Notes under the pieces: generated by a model | The model's input: the letters and a program-made list of their open reading frames with translations, nothing else | What the model was told of the DNA's origin: nothing | The model's database searches: none | Made by a program: the position numbers and the translations under genes | NCBI GenBank assembly: GCA_023269615.1 | Contig: JAHFSY010000005.1 | Span: forward strand, 92,341-156,340 | Length of the DNA stretch: 64,000 nt | Source of the DNA: Verrucomicrobiota bacterium | GTDB lineage: Bacteria > Verrucomicrobiota > Verrucomicrobiia > JABWAM01 | Direction of reading: 5' to 3' | Shown: in pieces, positions 49,354 to 56,826 of the stretch | Numbering within the stretch: the stretch's first letter is position 1 | How the letters are laid out: every line of letters starts with the position of its first letter

Positions 49354-50208
49354 ATGTTAACCTCATCCAGCAAGCTGCTGCGCCGCGCACAAAAGGAAGG
49401 CTACGCTGTCGGCGCGTTCAACACCTACAATCTTGAGATCACCCGGGCGATTCTACGCGCCGCGGAGGCGCGACGCGCGCCGGTCATCGTCCAGCTTGGC
49501 AGCGGCGCGCTGAAGTACGCGGGGACGGAGGCGTTGGGCGCGTTGGTCCTTGCGGAAGCGCATCAGGCGAAGATTCCCGTCGCGGTGCAGCTCGATCACA
49601 GCACGGAAATCGACGAGATCACCGCGTGCATCAAACTTGGTTTTTCAGCGGTGATGATTGATGGCTCCGCCTTGTCCCTCGACGGGAACATCGCCCTGAC
49701 GCGACGGGCCGTCAGGATTGCGCGCGCAAAACGGGTGTCGGTGGAAGCCGAGTTGGGGAGCATTGTGGGGGAGGAGGATTGCGCAGGCGCGCACGCTGCG
49801 CATGCCGCGATGACCGATCCTGCGCAGGCGGCGGAGTTTGTCCATGCGACAAGGGTGGATGCCCTGGCGGTTGCCATCGGCAACGTCCACGGATTCTATC
49901 GCGGCAAGCCGAAACTGGACATGGCACGTTTGCGGAAAATTCGAAAACACGTTTCCGTCCCGCTCGTTCTGCACGGCGCGTCGGGACTTTCTGCTGACGC
50001 GATCCAACGGTCGATCTCCCTGGGTGTCTGCAAGTTCAACGTGAACACCGAGATTCGTGTCGCGTTCATTGAGGCGCTGGCTGAAACGCTCCCAAAGGCG
50101 CGGCGGACCTATGACCTGCCTGCGTTATTTGCGCCGGTCATTGAAGGAATGCAACGCGTGGTGGAGGAGAAAATCGCCATGTTCGGTTCCGAAGGAAAAG
50201 CCGTCTGA
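49354..50208 (+). CDS. Class II ketose-bisphosphate aldolase
   Basis: A 284-residue zinc aldolase of the FbaA/KbaY/GatY type. GYAVGAFNTYNLEITRAIL at the start, zinc ligands in VAVQLDHST, NVHGFYRGKPKLD and LVLHGASGLSADAI, and the phosphate-binding KFNVNTEIRVAF are present. It is coupled to the DUF1537 kinase gene, so the natural substrate is probably the phosphorylated product of that kinase rather than fructose bisphosphate. Substrate inferred only from context. Confidence 0.9.
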   Translation: MLTSSSKLLRRAQKEGYAVGAFNTYNLEITRAILRAAEARRAPVIVQLGSGALKYAGTEALGALVLAEAHQAKIPVAVQLDHSTEIDEITACIKLGFSAVMIDGSALSLDGNIALTRRAVRIARAKRVSVEAELGSIVGEEDCAGAHAAHAAMTDPAQAAEFVHATRVDALAVAIGNVHGFYRGKPKLDMARLRKIRKHVSVPLVLHGASGLSADAIQRSISLGVCKFNVNTEIRVAFIEALAETLPKARRTYDLPALFAPVIEGMQRVVEEKIAMFGSEGKAV

Positions 50209-50241
50209 CATCCACACCGCGAACTGCTTTCGCGGCTGCTG

Positions 50242-51033
50242 TCATCGGGAGCCGGCGAGGAAGATGGTGTTCTTGCAGCCGTTCACCTGCACCGACTCGG
50301 AATAGTGGTTCACGGAAACTCCTCCCCCGACGGGCGTGGGTTTCTGCACGATGAACTCGATCCAGTCCGGCTGGCTGAATGCGGAAAATGCGAGACGGAA
50401 GGTCTCGTGTGCGCTCGTGTGACGTTGATTTAATTCGGGATAAATCACCGGCCCCGTGTCGGTTTGATAGAAGCGATATTTTTCACTGACGTTGAAGGTG
50501 AGAATCGGGTACTCGAGAAGGACCCGGTATTTTGCCACGGTGTACTCGGTGCGCGCCACCAGCGGCCTTCCTTCATCCGTCGCCCGGATGATGGACTCCA
50601 CGTTCTTCAACGCCCGGCCATTCACATGGGCGAGTTGAATCTTGTGGCGGTAAAATGCCTCGCGGGTCTTGATCATCTGACGTTCGGGTTGCGGCCCGAG
50701 CGAGGGAGGGACCAGCATCACACCCTTGTTGTTTCGGTCCCAGCTTTTGAAGATGACGCCGCTCTCTTTCGAGAGCACGGGACGAAAGTCTGCGTTGGGC
50801 TGGATGAACACGCCTGTTTCGCGCGTGGCGCCGACCCGTTCGGTCTTGCAGGACTCGCCGAGAAAATAATCGGTCTTCCTTCCACGCGGATCCGTGATCT
50901 GGCAGCGGCAGTCAATCTGGACGCGTGCCCGGTTGTGCTGGTTCTGACGCGTGTCCGAAACCGTCCTGGGCGGTTTTTTTACAAAATCAATTTCAAAAAC
51001 AAGGAAAGACCGATGAAAGTCTAAAATCTTCAT
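50242..51033 (-). CDS. Unknown protein
   Basis: A 263-residue protein from ATG 51033 (KILDFHRSFLVFEIDFVKKP). It is mainly beta-strand in character, with blocks such as CRCQITDPRGRKTDYFLGE, GVIFKSWDRNNKGVMLVPP and EYTVAKYRVLLEYPILTFNV. No signal peptide, membrane helix or catalytic motif can be named. It faces the aldolase gene convergently. Confidence 0.65.
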   Translation of the reverse strand: MKILDFHRSFLVFEIDFVKKPPRTVSDTRQNQHNRARVQIDCRCQITDPRGRKTDYFLGESCKTERVGATRETGVFIQPNADFRPVLSKESGVIFKSWDRNNKGVMLVPPSLGPQPERQMIKTREAFYRHKIQLAHVNGRALKNVESIIRATDEGRPLVARTEYTVAKYRVLLEYPILTFNVSEKYRFYQTDTGPVIYPELNQRHTSAHETFRLAFSAFSQPDWIEFIVQKPTPVGGGVSVNHYSESVQVNGCKNTIFLAGSR

Positions 51034-51079
51034 GGGGAGATGATGCGATGTTTGTTCCCGGGCGCAAATCAAAAAGCTT

Positions 51080-51200
51080 AGAGCGTGTCCGGAAATTCAG
51101 TATTCGAGGTAGGGACGGACCGCCGGGCCGTCCGCTACGCAGCGGCGCGCCCGGCGGTCGCGCCCTACCATGAGCAAGCAACTTACTTTCCGGACACGCT
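51080..51200. repeat. GGTAGGGACGGACC palindromic repeat, copy 4, within TGTCCGGAAA arms
   Basis: Core 51105-51170 is inverted relative to 20649 and 44439. Outer arms AGCGTGTCCGGAAA (51081-51094) and TTTCCGGACACGCT (51186-51199) are perfect complements, so the whole forms a nested palindrome. Confidence 0.92.
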
Positions 51201-51209
51201 TTTATGGCC

Positions 51210-51866
51210 CTACGGCATTCCCTTCGGCTTCACCCCGGCCTGGATTCGTTTGCCCCACCACACAATGAACGGCGTGATCACCACGGTCGGGGCCAGCCAC
51301 AGGATGAACGCGGGATGGGTGGTGAAGTTGGTGACGAGGAACGCGGTGACTGTGGCGATGGTGCCGGCCAGCATCTTGGTCGAATGATTGGCAATGCGTT
51401 GTTTCCCACTGACACCACCCCGGCGAAATCCCCAAAGATCGGAAAAGCTGAGGCCCGCCCCGATGCAGCCAAAGATCGCCATCGTGATACCATGACTGTG
51501 GTCGCCCGTGAAAATCATGACCCCAAAAAAAATCATGCAAACAGAAGCAACCGCCATCAGTCCCGCAATCACCCAGTCGAAACGTGCCGGCGCGCCGCTC
51601 CGATTCCTGGCGTATCGCCAGCCGCTAAGGGCGAGGTAAAAGCTGAAGATGGCGATCAGAAACAGAAAGACGTTTGATTTCATGAAGGCCATGGGAATGG
51701 CCGTGACAAAGATGACGATCATTCCGATGAAGAAAGTGACCCCACTGTAGATGTGCCACTTATGGGGCAGGTCCAATGTCTTGGTCGCGGCGGCGACAAA
51801 AGCAGACGTCAGGGCGATGGCTCCCGCGGTGATGTGGATGACGAGGAGTGTGCGAAAGGCTCCCAT
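51210..51866 (-). CDS. Integral membrane protein (DUF2306-like)
   Basis: A 218-residue protein with about seven hydrophobic helices and His residues in TLLVIHITAGAIALTSAF, LPHKWHIYSGVTFFIG and ANHSTKMLAGTIAT, reminiscent of DUF2306 or cytochrome b561-like membrane proteins in which such His could bind heme. That is a similarity by eye. No partner gene is adjacent. Confidence 0.78.
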   Translation of the reverse strand: MGAFRTLLVIHITAGAIALTSAFVAAATKTLDLPHKWHIYSGVTFFIGMIVIFVTAIPMAFMKSNVFLFLIAIFSFYLALSGWRYARNRSGAPARFDWVIAGLMAVASVCMIFFGVMIFTGDHSHGITMAIFGCIGAGLSFSDLWGFRRGGVSGKQRIANHSTKMLAGTIATVTAFLVTNFTTHPAFILWLAPTVVITPFIVWWGKRIQAGVKPKGMP

Positions 51867-51990
51867 AAAATTTTGGTCCGGGGTGGTTGTGGATGGCCTC
51901 GATCCAATGTGTGAGAAATCCTGGGGGCAGTCAATTCTTCCAGCTTTGCGCTTTCAACCCGGAGCGCGCCTTGTTATGGTTTCCCCCGTC

Positions 51991-52067
<77 letters not shown>

Positions 52068-52227
52068 TTCGACTCGTCGCGGCTCCTCGCTCATGACTCG
52101 CCTCAGGGCGAGCCACCCATTGCCCGTCACGAGTAGAATGGTCCTGCTGAGGTTTCCGCAGTCCCGAGCTTGTCGAGGGGAGCGATCGAACAAGTGAGTC
52201 GAAGCGGCCTTCGGAATGGGGGCGTCG

Positions 52228-52342
52228 GAGTTTTGACAGGATTCCAGGATTTCATGGATTTACAGGACTCAAACACGCAGCGCGCTCCGCTGCGTGTTCG
52301 GGAAATCTGTGTCGGTCTGCGTTAATCTGCGGAGAAATCCCT
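52228..52342. repeat. Composite intergenic repeat, uninterrupted copy
   Basis: Module order: TTTTGACAGGATTCCAGG, TTTACAGGACT, hairpin AACACGCAGCG (52272-52282) with CGCTGCGTGTT (52288-52298), then GGGAAATCTGTG and GTTAATCTGCGGAGAAAT. It is the intact reference for the copies at 55467 and 58330 that carry mini-insertions. The preceding 52068-52227 holds no gene I can support. Confidence 0.9.
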
Positions 52343-52384
52343 CCCTTGCTTGCCCATTCTGCAAGATCGTGAGACATTCACCGC

Positions 52385-55378
52385 ATGGCCCGATCGGCAC
52401 GCCGTCGAACTCTTCTTGTCCTCGGCGCAATCGCATGCGCGCTGGTCCTCTTCCTCGTCGAGGAGCATGTGCGCGGACGCGTGATGCTCGCTCGATACAA
52501 ACACCAACTGCAATCCCGTGGCGAGAAATTGACGCCGGAATCGGTGGGCCTCTTGACGAATCATGCCGCCGAGAGCAGGGAATTGGTGGCGCTCGTTGCG
52601 GCGATGGATGAAGTGGCGGCGCTGAAATTATCCCCGCCTTTCATAAAAGCCGGCAAGGAGGCGGTTGCGCCGGGACGTCTGTACGCACTGGTAAATCAAA
52701 AACGGCTTTCAGACCGCAGTTGCGGAATGGTGACATGGGAACAATTTTCAAACGGCTTGAAACCGACACATCCCATGCTGGAGAAAATGAAGGCACATCT
52801 CCAATCGGCATCAGACATCAGGGAAAATGGATCGTGGAACGCCTGGCCGGACTTCCAGCCAAAATTCAGACTTCCGCAACAACGCCAATGTGCCCAATGG
52901 CTTGCAGTGGCGGTCATCGATGATCTTCATCAGGGAAACCTGGAAAAGGTCGTGGGGAACATTGAGGGGATTGCGGCGGCAAGTCTTTTTCGCGGAAACT
53001 CCTATCCGGTGGCGGCCTGCAATGCGGAAATTTCGCTTCAGGGCTATGGGCTGTCCACAACATGGGAAGCGCTGCAGGCACCGGGATGGAATGATGCCCA
53101 GCTCGCCCGGCTGCAAAAAACATGGGAGGCGACCGATCTGTTGAATGATTTCGTGCATGCACTCGAGGCGGAGCGCGTGCGGGAGGATGTCAGCATGGAT
53201 GCCTTCTCTGCCCCCATGGAGGTGAGCAACATGATCCTGGATGAGCATGAATGGAAATCGCCGCCGGAACGGGACGATTACGCCGTGGTGTTTCGGGCGG
53301 TCTACGTGGACCTGGTGAGCAGGGCCCAATTCAGGATGTGGCGATTGGGCTGGGATGACCAGGAGAAGCTCGAGAACTTCAAGCGCTGCCAGGATTCCAT
53401 TGACGACGCGCGGCTCATTGCCAGCCGCCAATGGCAGCGGCAGCAGGAAAAGCCGGATGTTCCGTTTGTGCGCAAAACGTGGAGCCAGTTCCGACATTTT
53501 TACACCAGCTCAAGTGATTATCAGGCTAACTGTGTGTACGCGGTCTCAGCTGGAAATTATGTTCATGCCCCCACTCGGGATTTGAAGCAAAAAGTTGTGG
53601 GTATTGAAATACAGAGGGTGCTGACCGTGGCCGCCATCGCGTTGAAAAGGTACCGGCTTCGAAATGGAAAATATCCAGCGTCTCTGGATGCTCTCGTACC
53701 CGATTGCATTTCCTCGGTTCCGCTCGATCCCATCGACGGCAAGCCCTTGCGATATCGCCTGAAACCCGACGGAACCTTTACACTGTACTCGGTGGGCTTG
53801 GATGGCCAGGACGACGACGGTGATCCCAGCCCATCCGTGGATAAAACGACCGGTGCCAGCGGGCCGGCACGCGATCAAGTCTGGCCGGAGCCGGCCGATC
53901 CAATGGAAGTGTTTGAAGAGTTGATGCCGGGTTCCACTACGGAAAAACGAAAGGTCATGGGTTTTGAATATGCGGATCTGCGACGGTCGCTTCAATTTCT
54001 CGCAGCCCAGGCGGGCATTTCATTGAGCATTCCATCCGATCTCGATGGGATGGTGCACGGGTGTCTACCCGGGCTTTCCCCGGAAAAGGCCATCCGTGTC
54101 ATTCTCGCGCGCAAAGGTTTCGCGCTGGAGAAGGCGGGTGCAGGATATCGGATCCGCCGTGTGGACGGCGCTCCCGCAAGCCCCGCAAAAACGCAGGAGC
54201 CGCTCTCCGACAACACGCCTCCAGTTTTAATCGTACTGTGGAATATGATCGGGACGGAAAAAAATGCGGACGGAAAAACGAATGTGCTTAAGTTCGTCAA
54301 GACCGACCTGCGCCTGGTTATTCAGGCCATTGCAAAACATGAAAAAATCACCATGGTCCTCCGCAACGACGTGAAAGGCACGGTGATGGCGCGCTTTGTG
54401 GATGTGCCTTTTCGCACCGCGATGAACTCAATCATCGAGGCGGGCGGGTACGGTTGGTTTGAAACCAATGGCTGCTACATCGTGCATCGAAAGGATTGGG
54501 TTGTGCCGGAATCTCTGAAACAGGACTTCGCCTCCATCCCACATGCCCCCGAAGTTCTCGCCGCGGGCGCCAAATCAAAGAAGCAGATATTGTCATTTGA
54601 AAACGCCGACCTGCGTCTGGTTATCTGCGCGATGGCGAAACAAGCGGGGATGAGCCTGATCATCCGCCCGGAAGTCACGGGAACGGTGACGGCGCGTCTT
54701 GTGGATGTGCCCCTCGGTACAGCGATGAGAATCATCACCCAGAACAGCGGCTACGGGCTGTATGAAAGCAATGGGTTCTGGGTGATTCATGAAAAGGGCT
54801 GGACCGTTCCGGAATCCATGAAGCGCGACATCGCTTCCATTGTCAGTCAACCCAAGGTTGCTGGCTCAAAGGTCCAGGTGCTCAGCTTCGAGAAGCCCGA
54901 TATACGCCTGGTGCTTGACGCCATTGCACATCAGGCGAAAGTCAGCCTGATCGTTCCAGATGATGTGAAAGGAACGGTGACCGGACGTTTTGTCGGCGGT
55001 GATATTCTCACCATCATGAAACTGATCACTCAAGCCTGCGATTACGAGTTGTTTGAGAGCCATGGCTTTTATCTGGTTCATCGGAAAAGTTGGTCGGTTT
55101 CGGATGCGCTCAAGTTCGAGATCATGGCTGCCGATGGGGCGGCTGCTGGTCGTAAAGACATGGCCTATGAAAACATGGAGTTTGGATTGATGCTCAGGAC
55201 CCTGGCCGGACAAAATGTTGGCAAGGTGAAAATTCCCGACGGAGTGACCGGAAGCTTGAGCGCCCGCTTCGTCCACATGACCCCGGAGAAGGCCATGAAA
55301 ATCCTGATGGCCCTCAGGAATTATTTCATCCTCGAACCCGAAGGGACCTATCGATTTGCAGATTTCACGGTTGAGTGA
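52385..55378 (+). CDS. Membrane-anchored GspG-like protein with five STN-like domains
   Basis: A 997-residue protein. Residues 9-26 are a membrane anchor. 27-400 are a helical region shared with the paralogue at 56827. 405-480 resemble GspG-type domains (RYRLRNGKYPASLDALVPD, PLDPIDGKPLRYRLKPDG, LYSVG). Then come five tandem STN/secretin-N-like units at about 522-594, 634-702, 732-802, 830-900 and 924-993, each built on LxFxxxDLRLVIxAIAK, SLIIPxxVxGTVxARFVDVP and ESNGxYxVHRK. There is no secretin pore domain. The 40 bases before the start match those of the paralogue. I know of no characterised protein with this layout. Confidence 0.85.
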   Translation: MARSARRRTLLVLGAIACALVLFLVEEHVRGRVMLARYKHQLQSRGEKLTPESVGLLTNHAAESRELVALVAAMDEVAALKLSPPFIKAGKEAVAPGRLYALVNQKRLSDRSCGMVTWEQFSNGLKPTHPMLEKMKAHLQSASDIRENGSWNAWPDFQPKFRLPQQRQCAQWLAVAVIDDLHQGNLEKVVGNIEGIAAASLFRGNSYPVAACNAEISLQGYGLSTTWEALQAPGWNDAQLARLQKTWEATDLLNDFVHALEAERVREDVSMDAFSAPMEVSNMILDEHEWKSPPERDDYAVVFRAVYVDLVSRAQFRMWRLGWDDQEKLENFKRCQDSIDDARLIASRQWQRQQEKPDVPFVRKTWSQFRHFYTSSSDYQANCVYAVSAGNYVHAPTRDLKQKVVGIEIQRVLTVAAIALKRYRLRNGKYPASLDALVPDCISSVPLDPIDGKPLRYRLKPDGTFTLYSVGLDGQDDDGDPSPSVDKTTGASGPARDQVWPEPADPMEVFEELMPGSTTEKRKVMGFEYADLRRSLQFLAAQAGISLSIPSDLDGMVHGCLPGLSPEKAIRVILARKGFALEKAGAGYRIRRVDGAPASPAKTQEPLSDNTPPVLIVLWNMIGTEKNADGKTNVLKFVKTDLRLVIQAIAKHEKITMVLRNDVKGTVMARFVDVPFRTAMNSIIEAGGYGWFETNGCYIVHRKDWVVPESLKQDFASIPHAPEVLAAGAKSKKQILSFENADLRLVICAMAKQAGMSLIIRPEVTGTVTARLVDVPLGTAMRIITQNSGYGLYESNGFWVIHEKGWTVPESMKRDIASIVSQPKVAGSKVQVLSFEKPDIRLVLDAIAHQAKVSLIVPDDVKGTVTGRFVGGDILTIMKLITQACDYELFESHGFYLVHRKSWSVSDALKFEIMAADGAAAGRKDMAYENMEFGLMLRTLAGQNVGKVKIPDGVTGSLSARFVHMTPEKAMKILMALRNYFILEPEGTYRFADFTVE

Positions 55379-55466
55379 GAGGGGAGGGAATTTCGGATTG
55401 CGGATTTTGGATTCTCGCCTCGCCGAAGCCTCCGTCGTAGCGCGGGTCGGAATGGGAGCGGCGGAT

Positions 55467-55632
55467 TTTTTTTGACAGGATTACAGGATTTCAGGGATTT
55501 ACAGGATTTGAACACACAGCGCGTTGCGCTGCGTGTTCGGGAAATCTGCGTCACTCTGCGTTAATCCCCCTACCGAGGGGGACAAGTCTGCGGAGAAAAT
55601 CCGGAGGCCGCGTTCTTGCGAACGCAGCTACG
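55467..55632. repeat. Composite intergenic repeat with one mini-hairpin insertion
   Basis: Same modules as 52228-52342, with hairpin AACACACAGCGC/GCGCTGCGTGTT at 55511-55537. At 55567-55588 a 22-base insert (CCCCTACCGAGGGGG then ACAAGTC) interrupts TTAATC|TGCGGAG. The palindrome GCGTTCTTGCGAACGC follows at 55610-55625. The 55379-55466 part holds GGATTGC and GCCTCGCC repeat words only. Confidence 0.9.
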
Positions 55633-55655
55633 TCATGAAATTCCATTTGAGAATA

Positions 55656-55692
55656 TTGACATTTTGTATATTATGATCATATTGTACATCTT
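55656..55692 (+). promoter_or_regulatory. Promoter and autoregulatory operator of the toxin-antitoxin pair
   Basis: TTGACA lies at 55656-55661 and TATTGT 18 bases further on (55680-55685). A 24-base palindrome, 20 of 24 symmetric with centre ATGATCAT, spans 55665-55688 and overlaps the promoter, as expected for an antitoxin operator. The start codon at 55693 follows within a few bases of the expected transcript start, with no Shine-Dalgarno, so the mRNA may be leaderless. Confidence 0.65.
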
Positions 55693-55971
55693 ATGAAAAC
55701 CATTCATCCAGCTTCACGGATTGTTGTCAGCGTGGCGCGGGCGCGCCAGGATTTTTCCACCATTCTTGGCCGCGTGGCGTTTGGACACAGCGAGTGCGTG
55801 GTGACGCGACGGGGAAAGCCCTTTGTCCGGATCGTTCCGTGCGACGCGGGCGGGGCGGAACCCCACCTGGCCGACGCCGCGGGGTGGCTGGATGCGGATG
55901 ATTCGTTTTTGAAGGAGATGGGACGCATTCAGAAAAAGCGTTCCCGCGAACGTCCGCGCCCCATCCTGTAG
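55693..55971 (+). CDS. Phd/YefM-type antitoxin
   Basis: A 92-residue protein. SRIVVSVARARQDFSTILGR and VTRRGKPFVRIVP are the DNA-binding Phd/YefM fold; the C-terminal half (WLDADDSFLKEMGRIQKKRS) is the flexible toxin-neutralising tail. It precedes a PIN-domain toxin gene by 76 bases that contain a palindrome. Together they form a type II toxin-antitoxin operon, probably repressed by the complex at the palindrome 55665-55688. Confidence 0.85.
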   Translation: MKTIHPASRIVVSVARARQDFSTILGRVAFGHSECVVTRRGKPFVRIVPCDAGGAEPHLADAAGWLDADDSFLKEMGRIQKKRSRERPRPIL

Positions 55972-56036
55972 CCATGCTCGCCAGAGCGTGGACGACCGCT
56001 CCACGGATCCGCGTTCTGGCGAACGCGGCTACAAAG
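55971..56036. repeat. Palindrome between antitoxin and toxin genes
   Basis: GTAGCCATGCTCGCCAGAGC at the left pairs imperfectly with GCGTTCTGGCGAACGCGGCT at the right; the inner GGA...TCC can extend the stem. It shares the GCGTTCnnGCGAACGC core with 55610-55625. It could set the toxin/antitoxin expression ratio, but that is speculation. Confidence 0.75.
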
Positions 56037-56047
56037 AAAGGATTTTC

Positions 56048-56452
56048 ATGTACGTGCTCGACACCGATATTCTCAGCCATCTCGCGAGGCGGCAGCCGGA
56101 GCCGGGCCTGGTTGCGCGCCTTCGCAAGGCGCGGCCGGACCAGTTGCACACGACCGTGGTCACCGTGATGGAAATGCAGACGGGCGCGATGTTGCGGCAT
56201 GACGCGGCGGAGTTCTGGCGGAAACTTTCGGAACGCATTCTTTCGAAGGTGCGCGTCCTTGACCTGACGCCCGAGTCGGCGGTGAAGGCGGGCGACATCA
56301 TGGCCGACCTTCAGAAGCGCGGGGAGGGAGTCGGTCTGGCCGACACCCTTATCGCCGGCATCGCGATCAGCTCGGGAATGACGCTGGTGACCGGAAACAC
56401 AAAACACTTTCAGCGCATTCATGGCCTGAAGTTTGAAAACTGGATGTTGTAG
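56048..56452 (+). CDS. vapC: VapC-type PIN-domain toxin
   Basis: A 134-residue PIN-domain ribonuclease. The acidic active-site residues are in YVLDTDILSHLARR (Asp), TTVVTVMEMQTGAM (Glu) and GLADTLIAGIAI (Asp), with TLVTGNTKHFQRI closing the fold. VapC toxins cleave tRNA or rRNA when not bound by antitoxin. ATG 56048 gives the standard start; the frame upstream is palindrome sequence. Confidence 0.9.
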   Translation: MYVLDTDILSHLARRQPEPGLVARLRKARPDQLHTTVVTVMEMQTGAMLRHDAAEFWRKLSERILSKVRVLDLTPESAVKAGDIMADLQKRGEGVGLADTLIAGIAISSGMTLVTGNTKHFQRIHGLKFENWML

Positions 56453-56782
56453 GCGGCGGCGGCGGCGGAAGAGGTTCGCGCAAAGACGCTAAGGCGCAAA
56501 GGTCGGAAGATCCGAAAAGAATCGCCTCACACGTCGCGGCGTACCGCGACGTGTGAGGCGATTCGGTCCATCTCTCTCTGCCGATTGAAAGGCATGAAAC
56601 CGCGCCATCTTGATCGAAAACCACGTTTTCGATCAAGATGGCGCGGTCGGGATCAGGGGTCTTTCCGATGCAGGTAACCTTTGCGCCTTAGCGTCTCTCG
56701 CCTCGCCGAAGCCTACGGCGTAGCGCGGGTTGCGCGAACCTCTCCGTTTCCGATCTTCGCACTTGGTGCTTCCTTCTTTTCT
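56453..56782. repeat. Nested palindrome cluster
   Basis: Outer arms AGACGCTAAGGCGCAAAGGT (56484-56503) and its complement (56677-56696) enclose two perfect hairpins: 56519-56539 with 56544-56564 (21 bp, GAATCGCCTCACACG start) and 56599-56620 with 56626-56647 (22 bp, ACCGCGCCATCTTGATCG start). The GCCTCGCC...GTAGCGCGGG module follows at 56698. I see no gene here. Confidence 0.95.
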
Positions 56783-56826
56783 TTCCCCCGCTTGCTCATC
56801 CTGCGCAATCGTGAGACATTGACGGC

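Noticed and set aside
56519..56647. Perfect hairpins read as intrinsic terminators
   Set aside because: Neither is followed by a T-tract and both belong to repeat families; only 62887-62922 qualifies.
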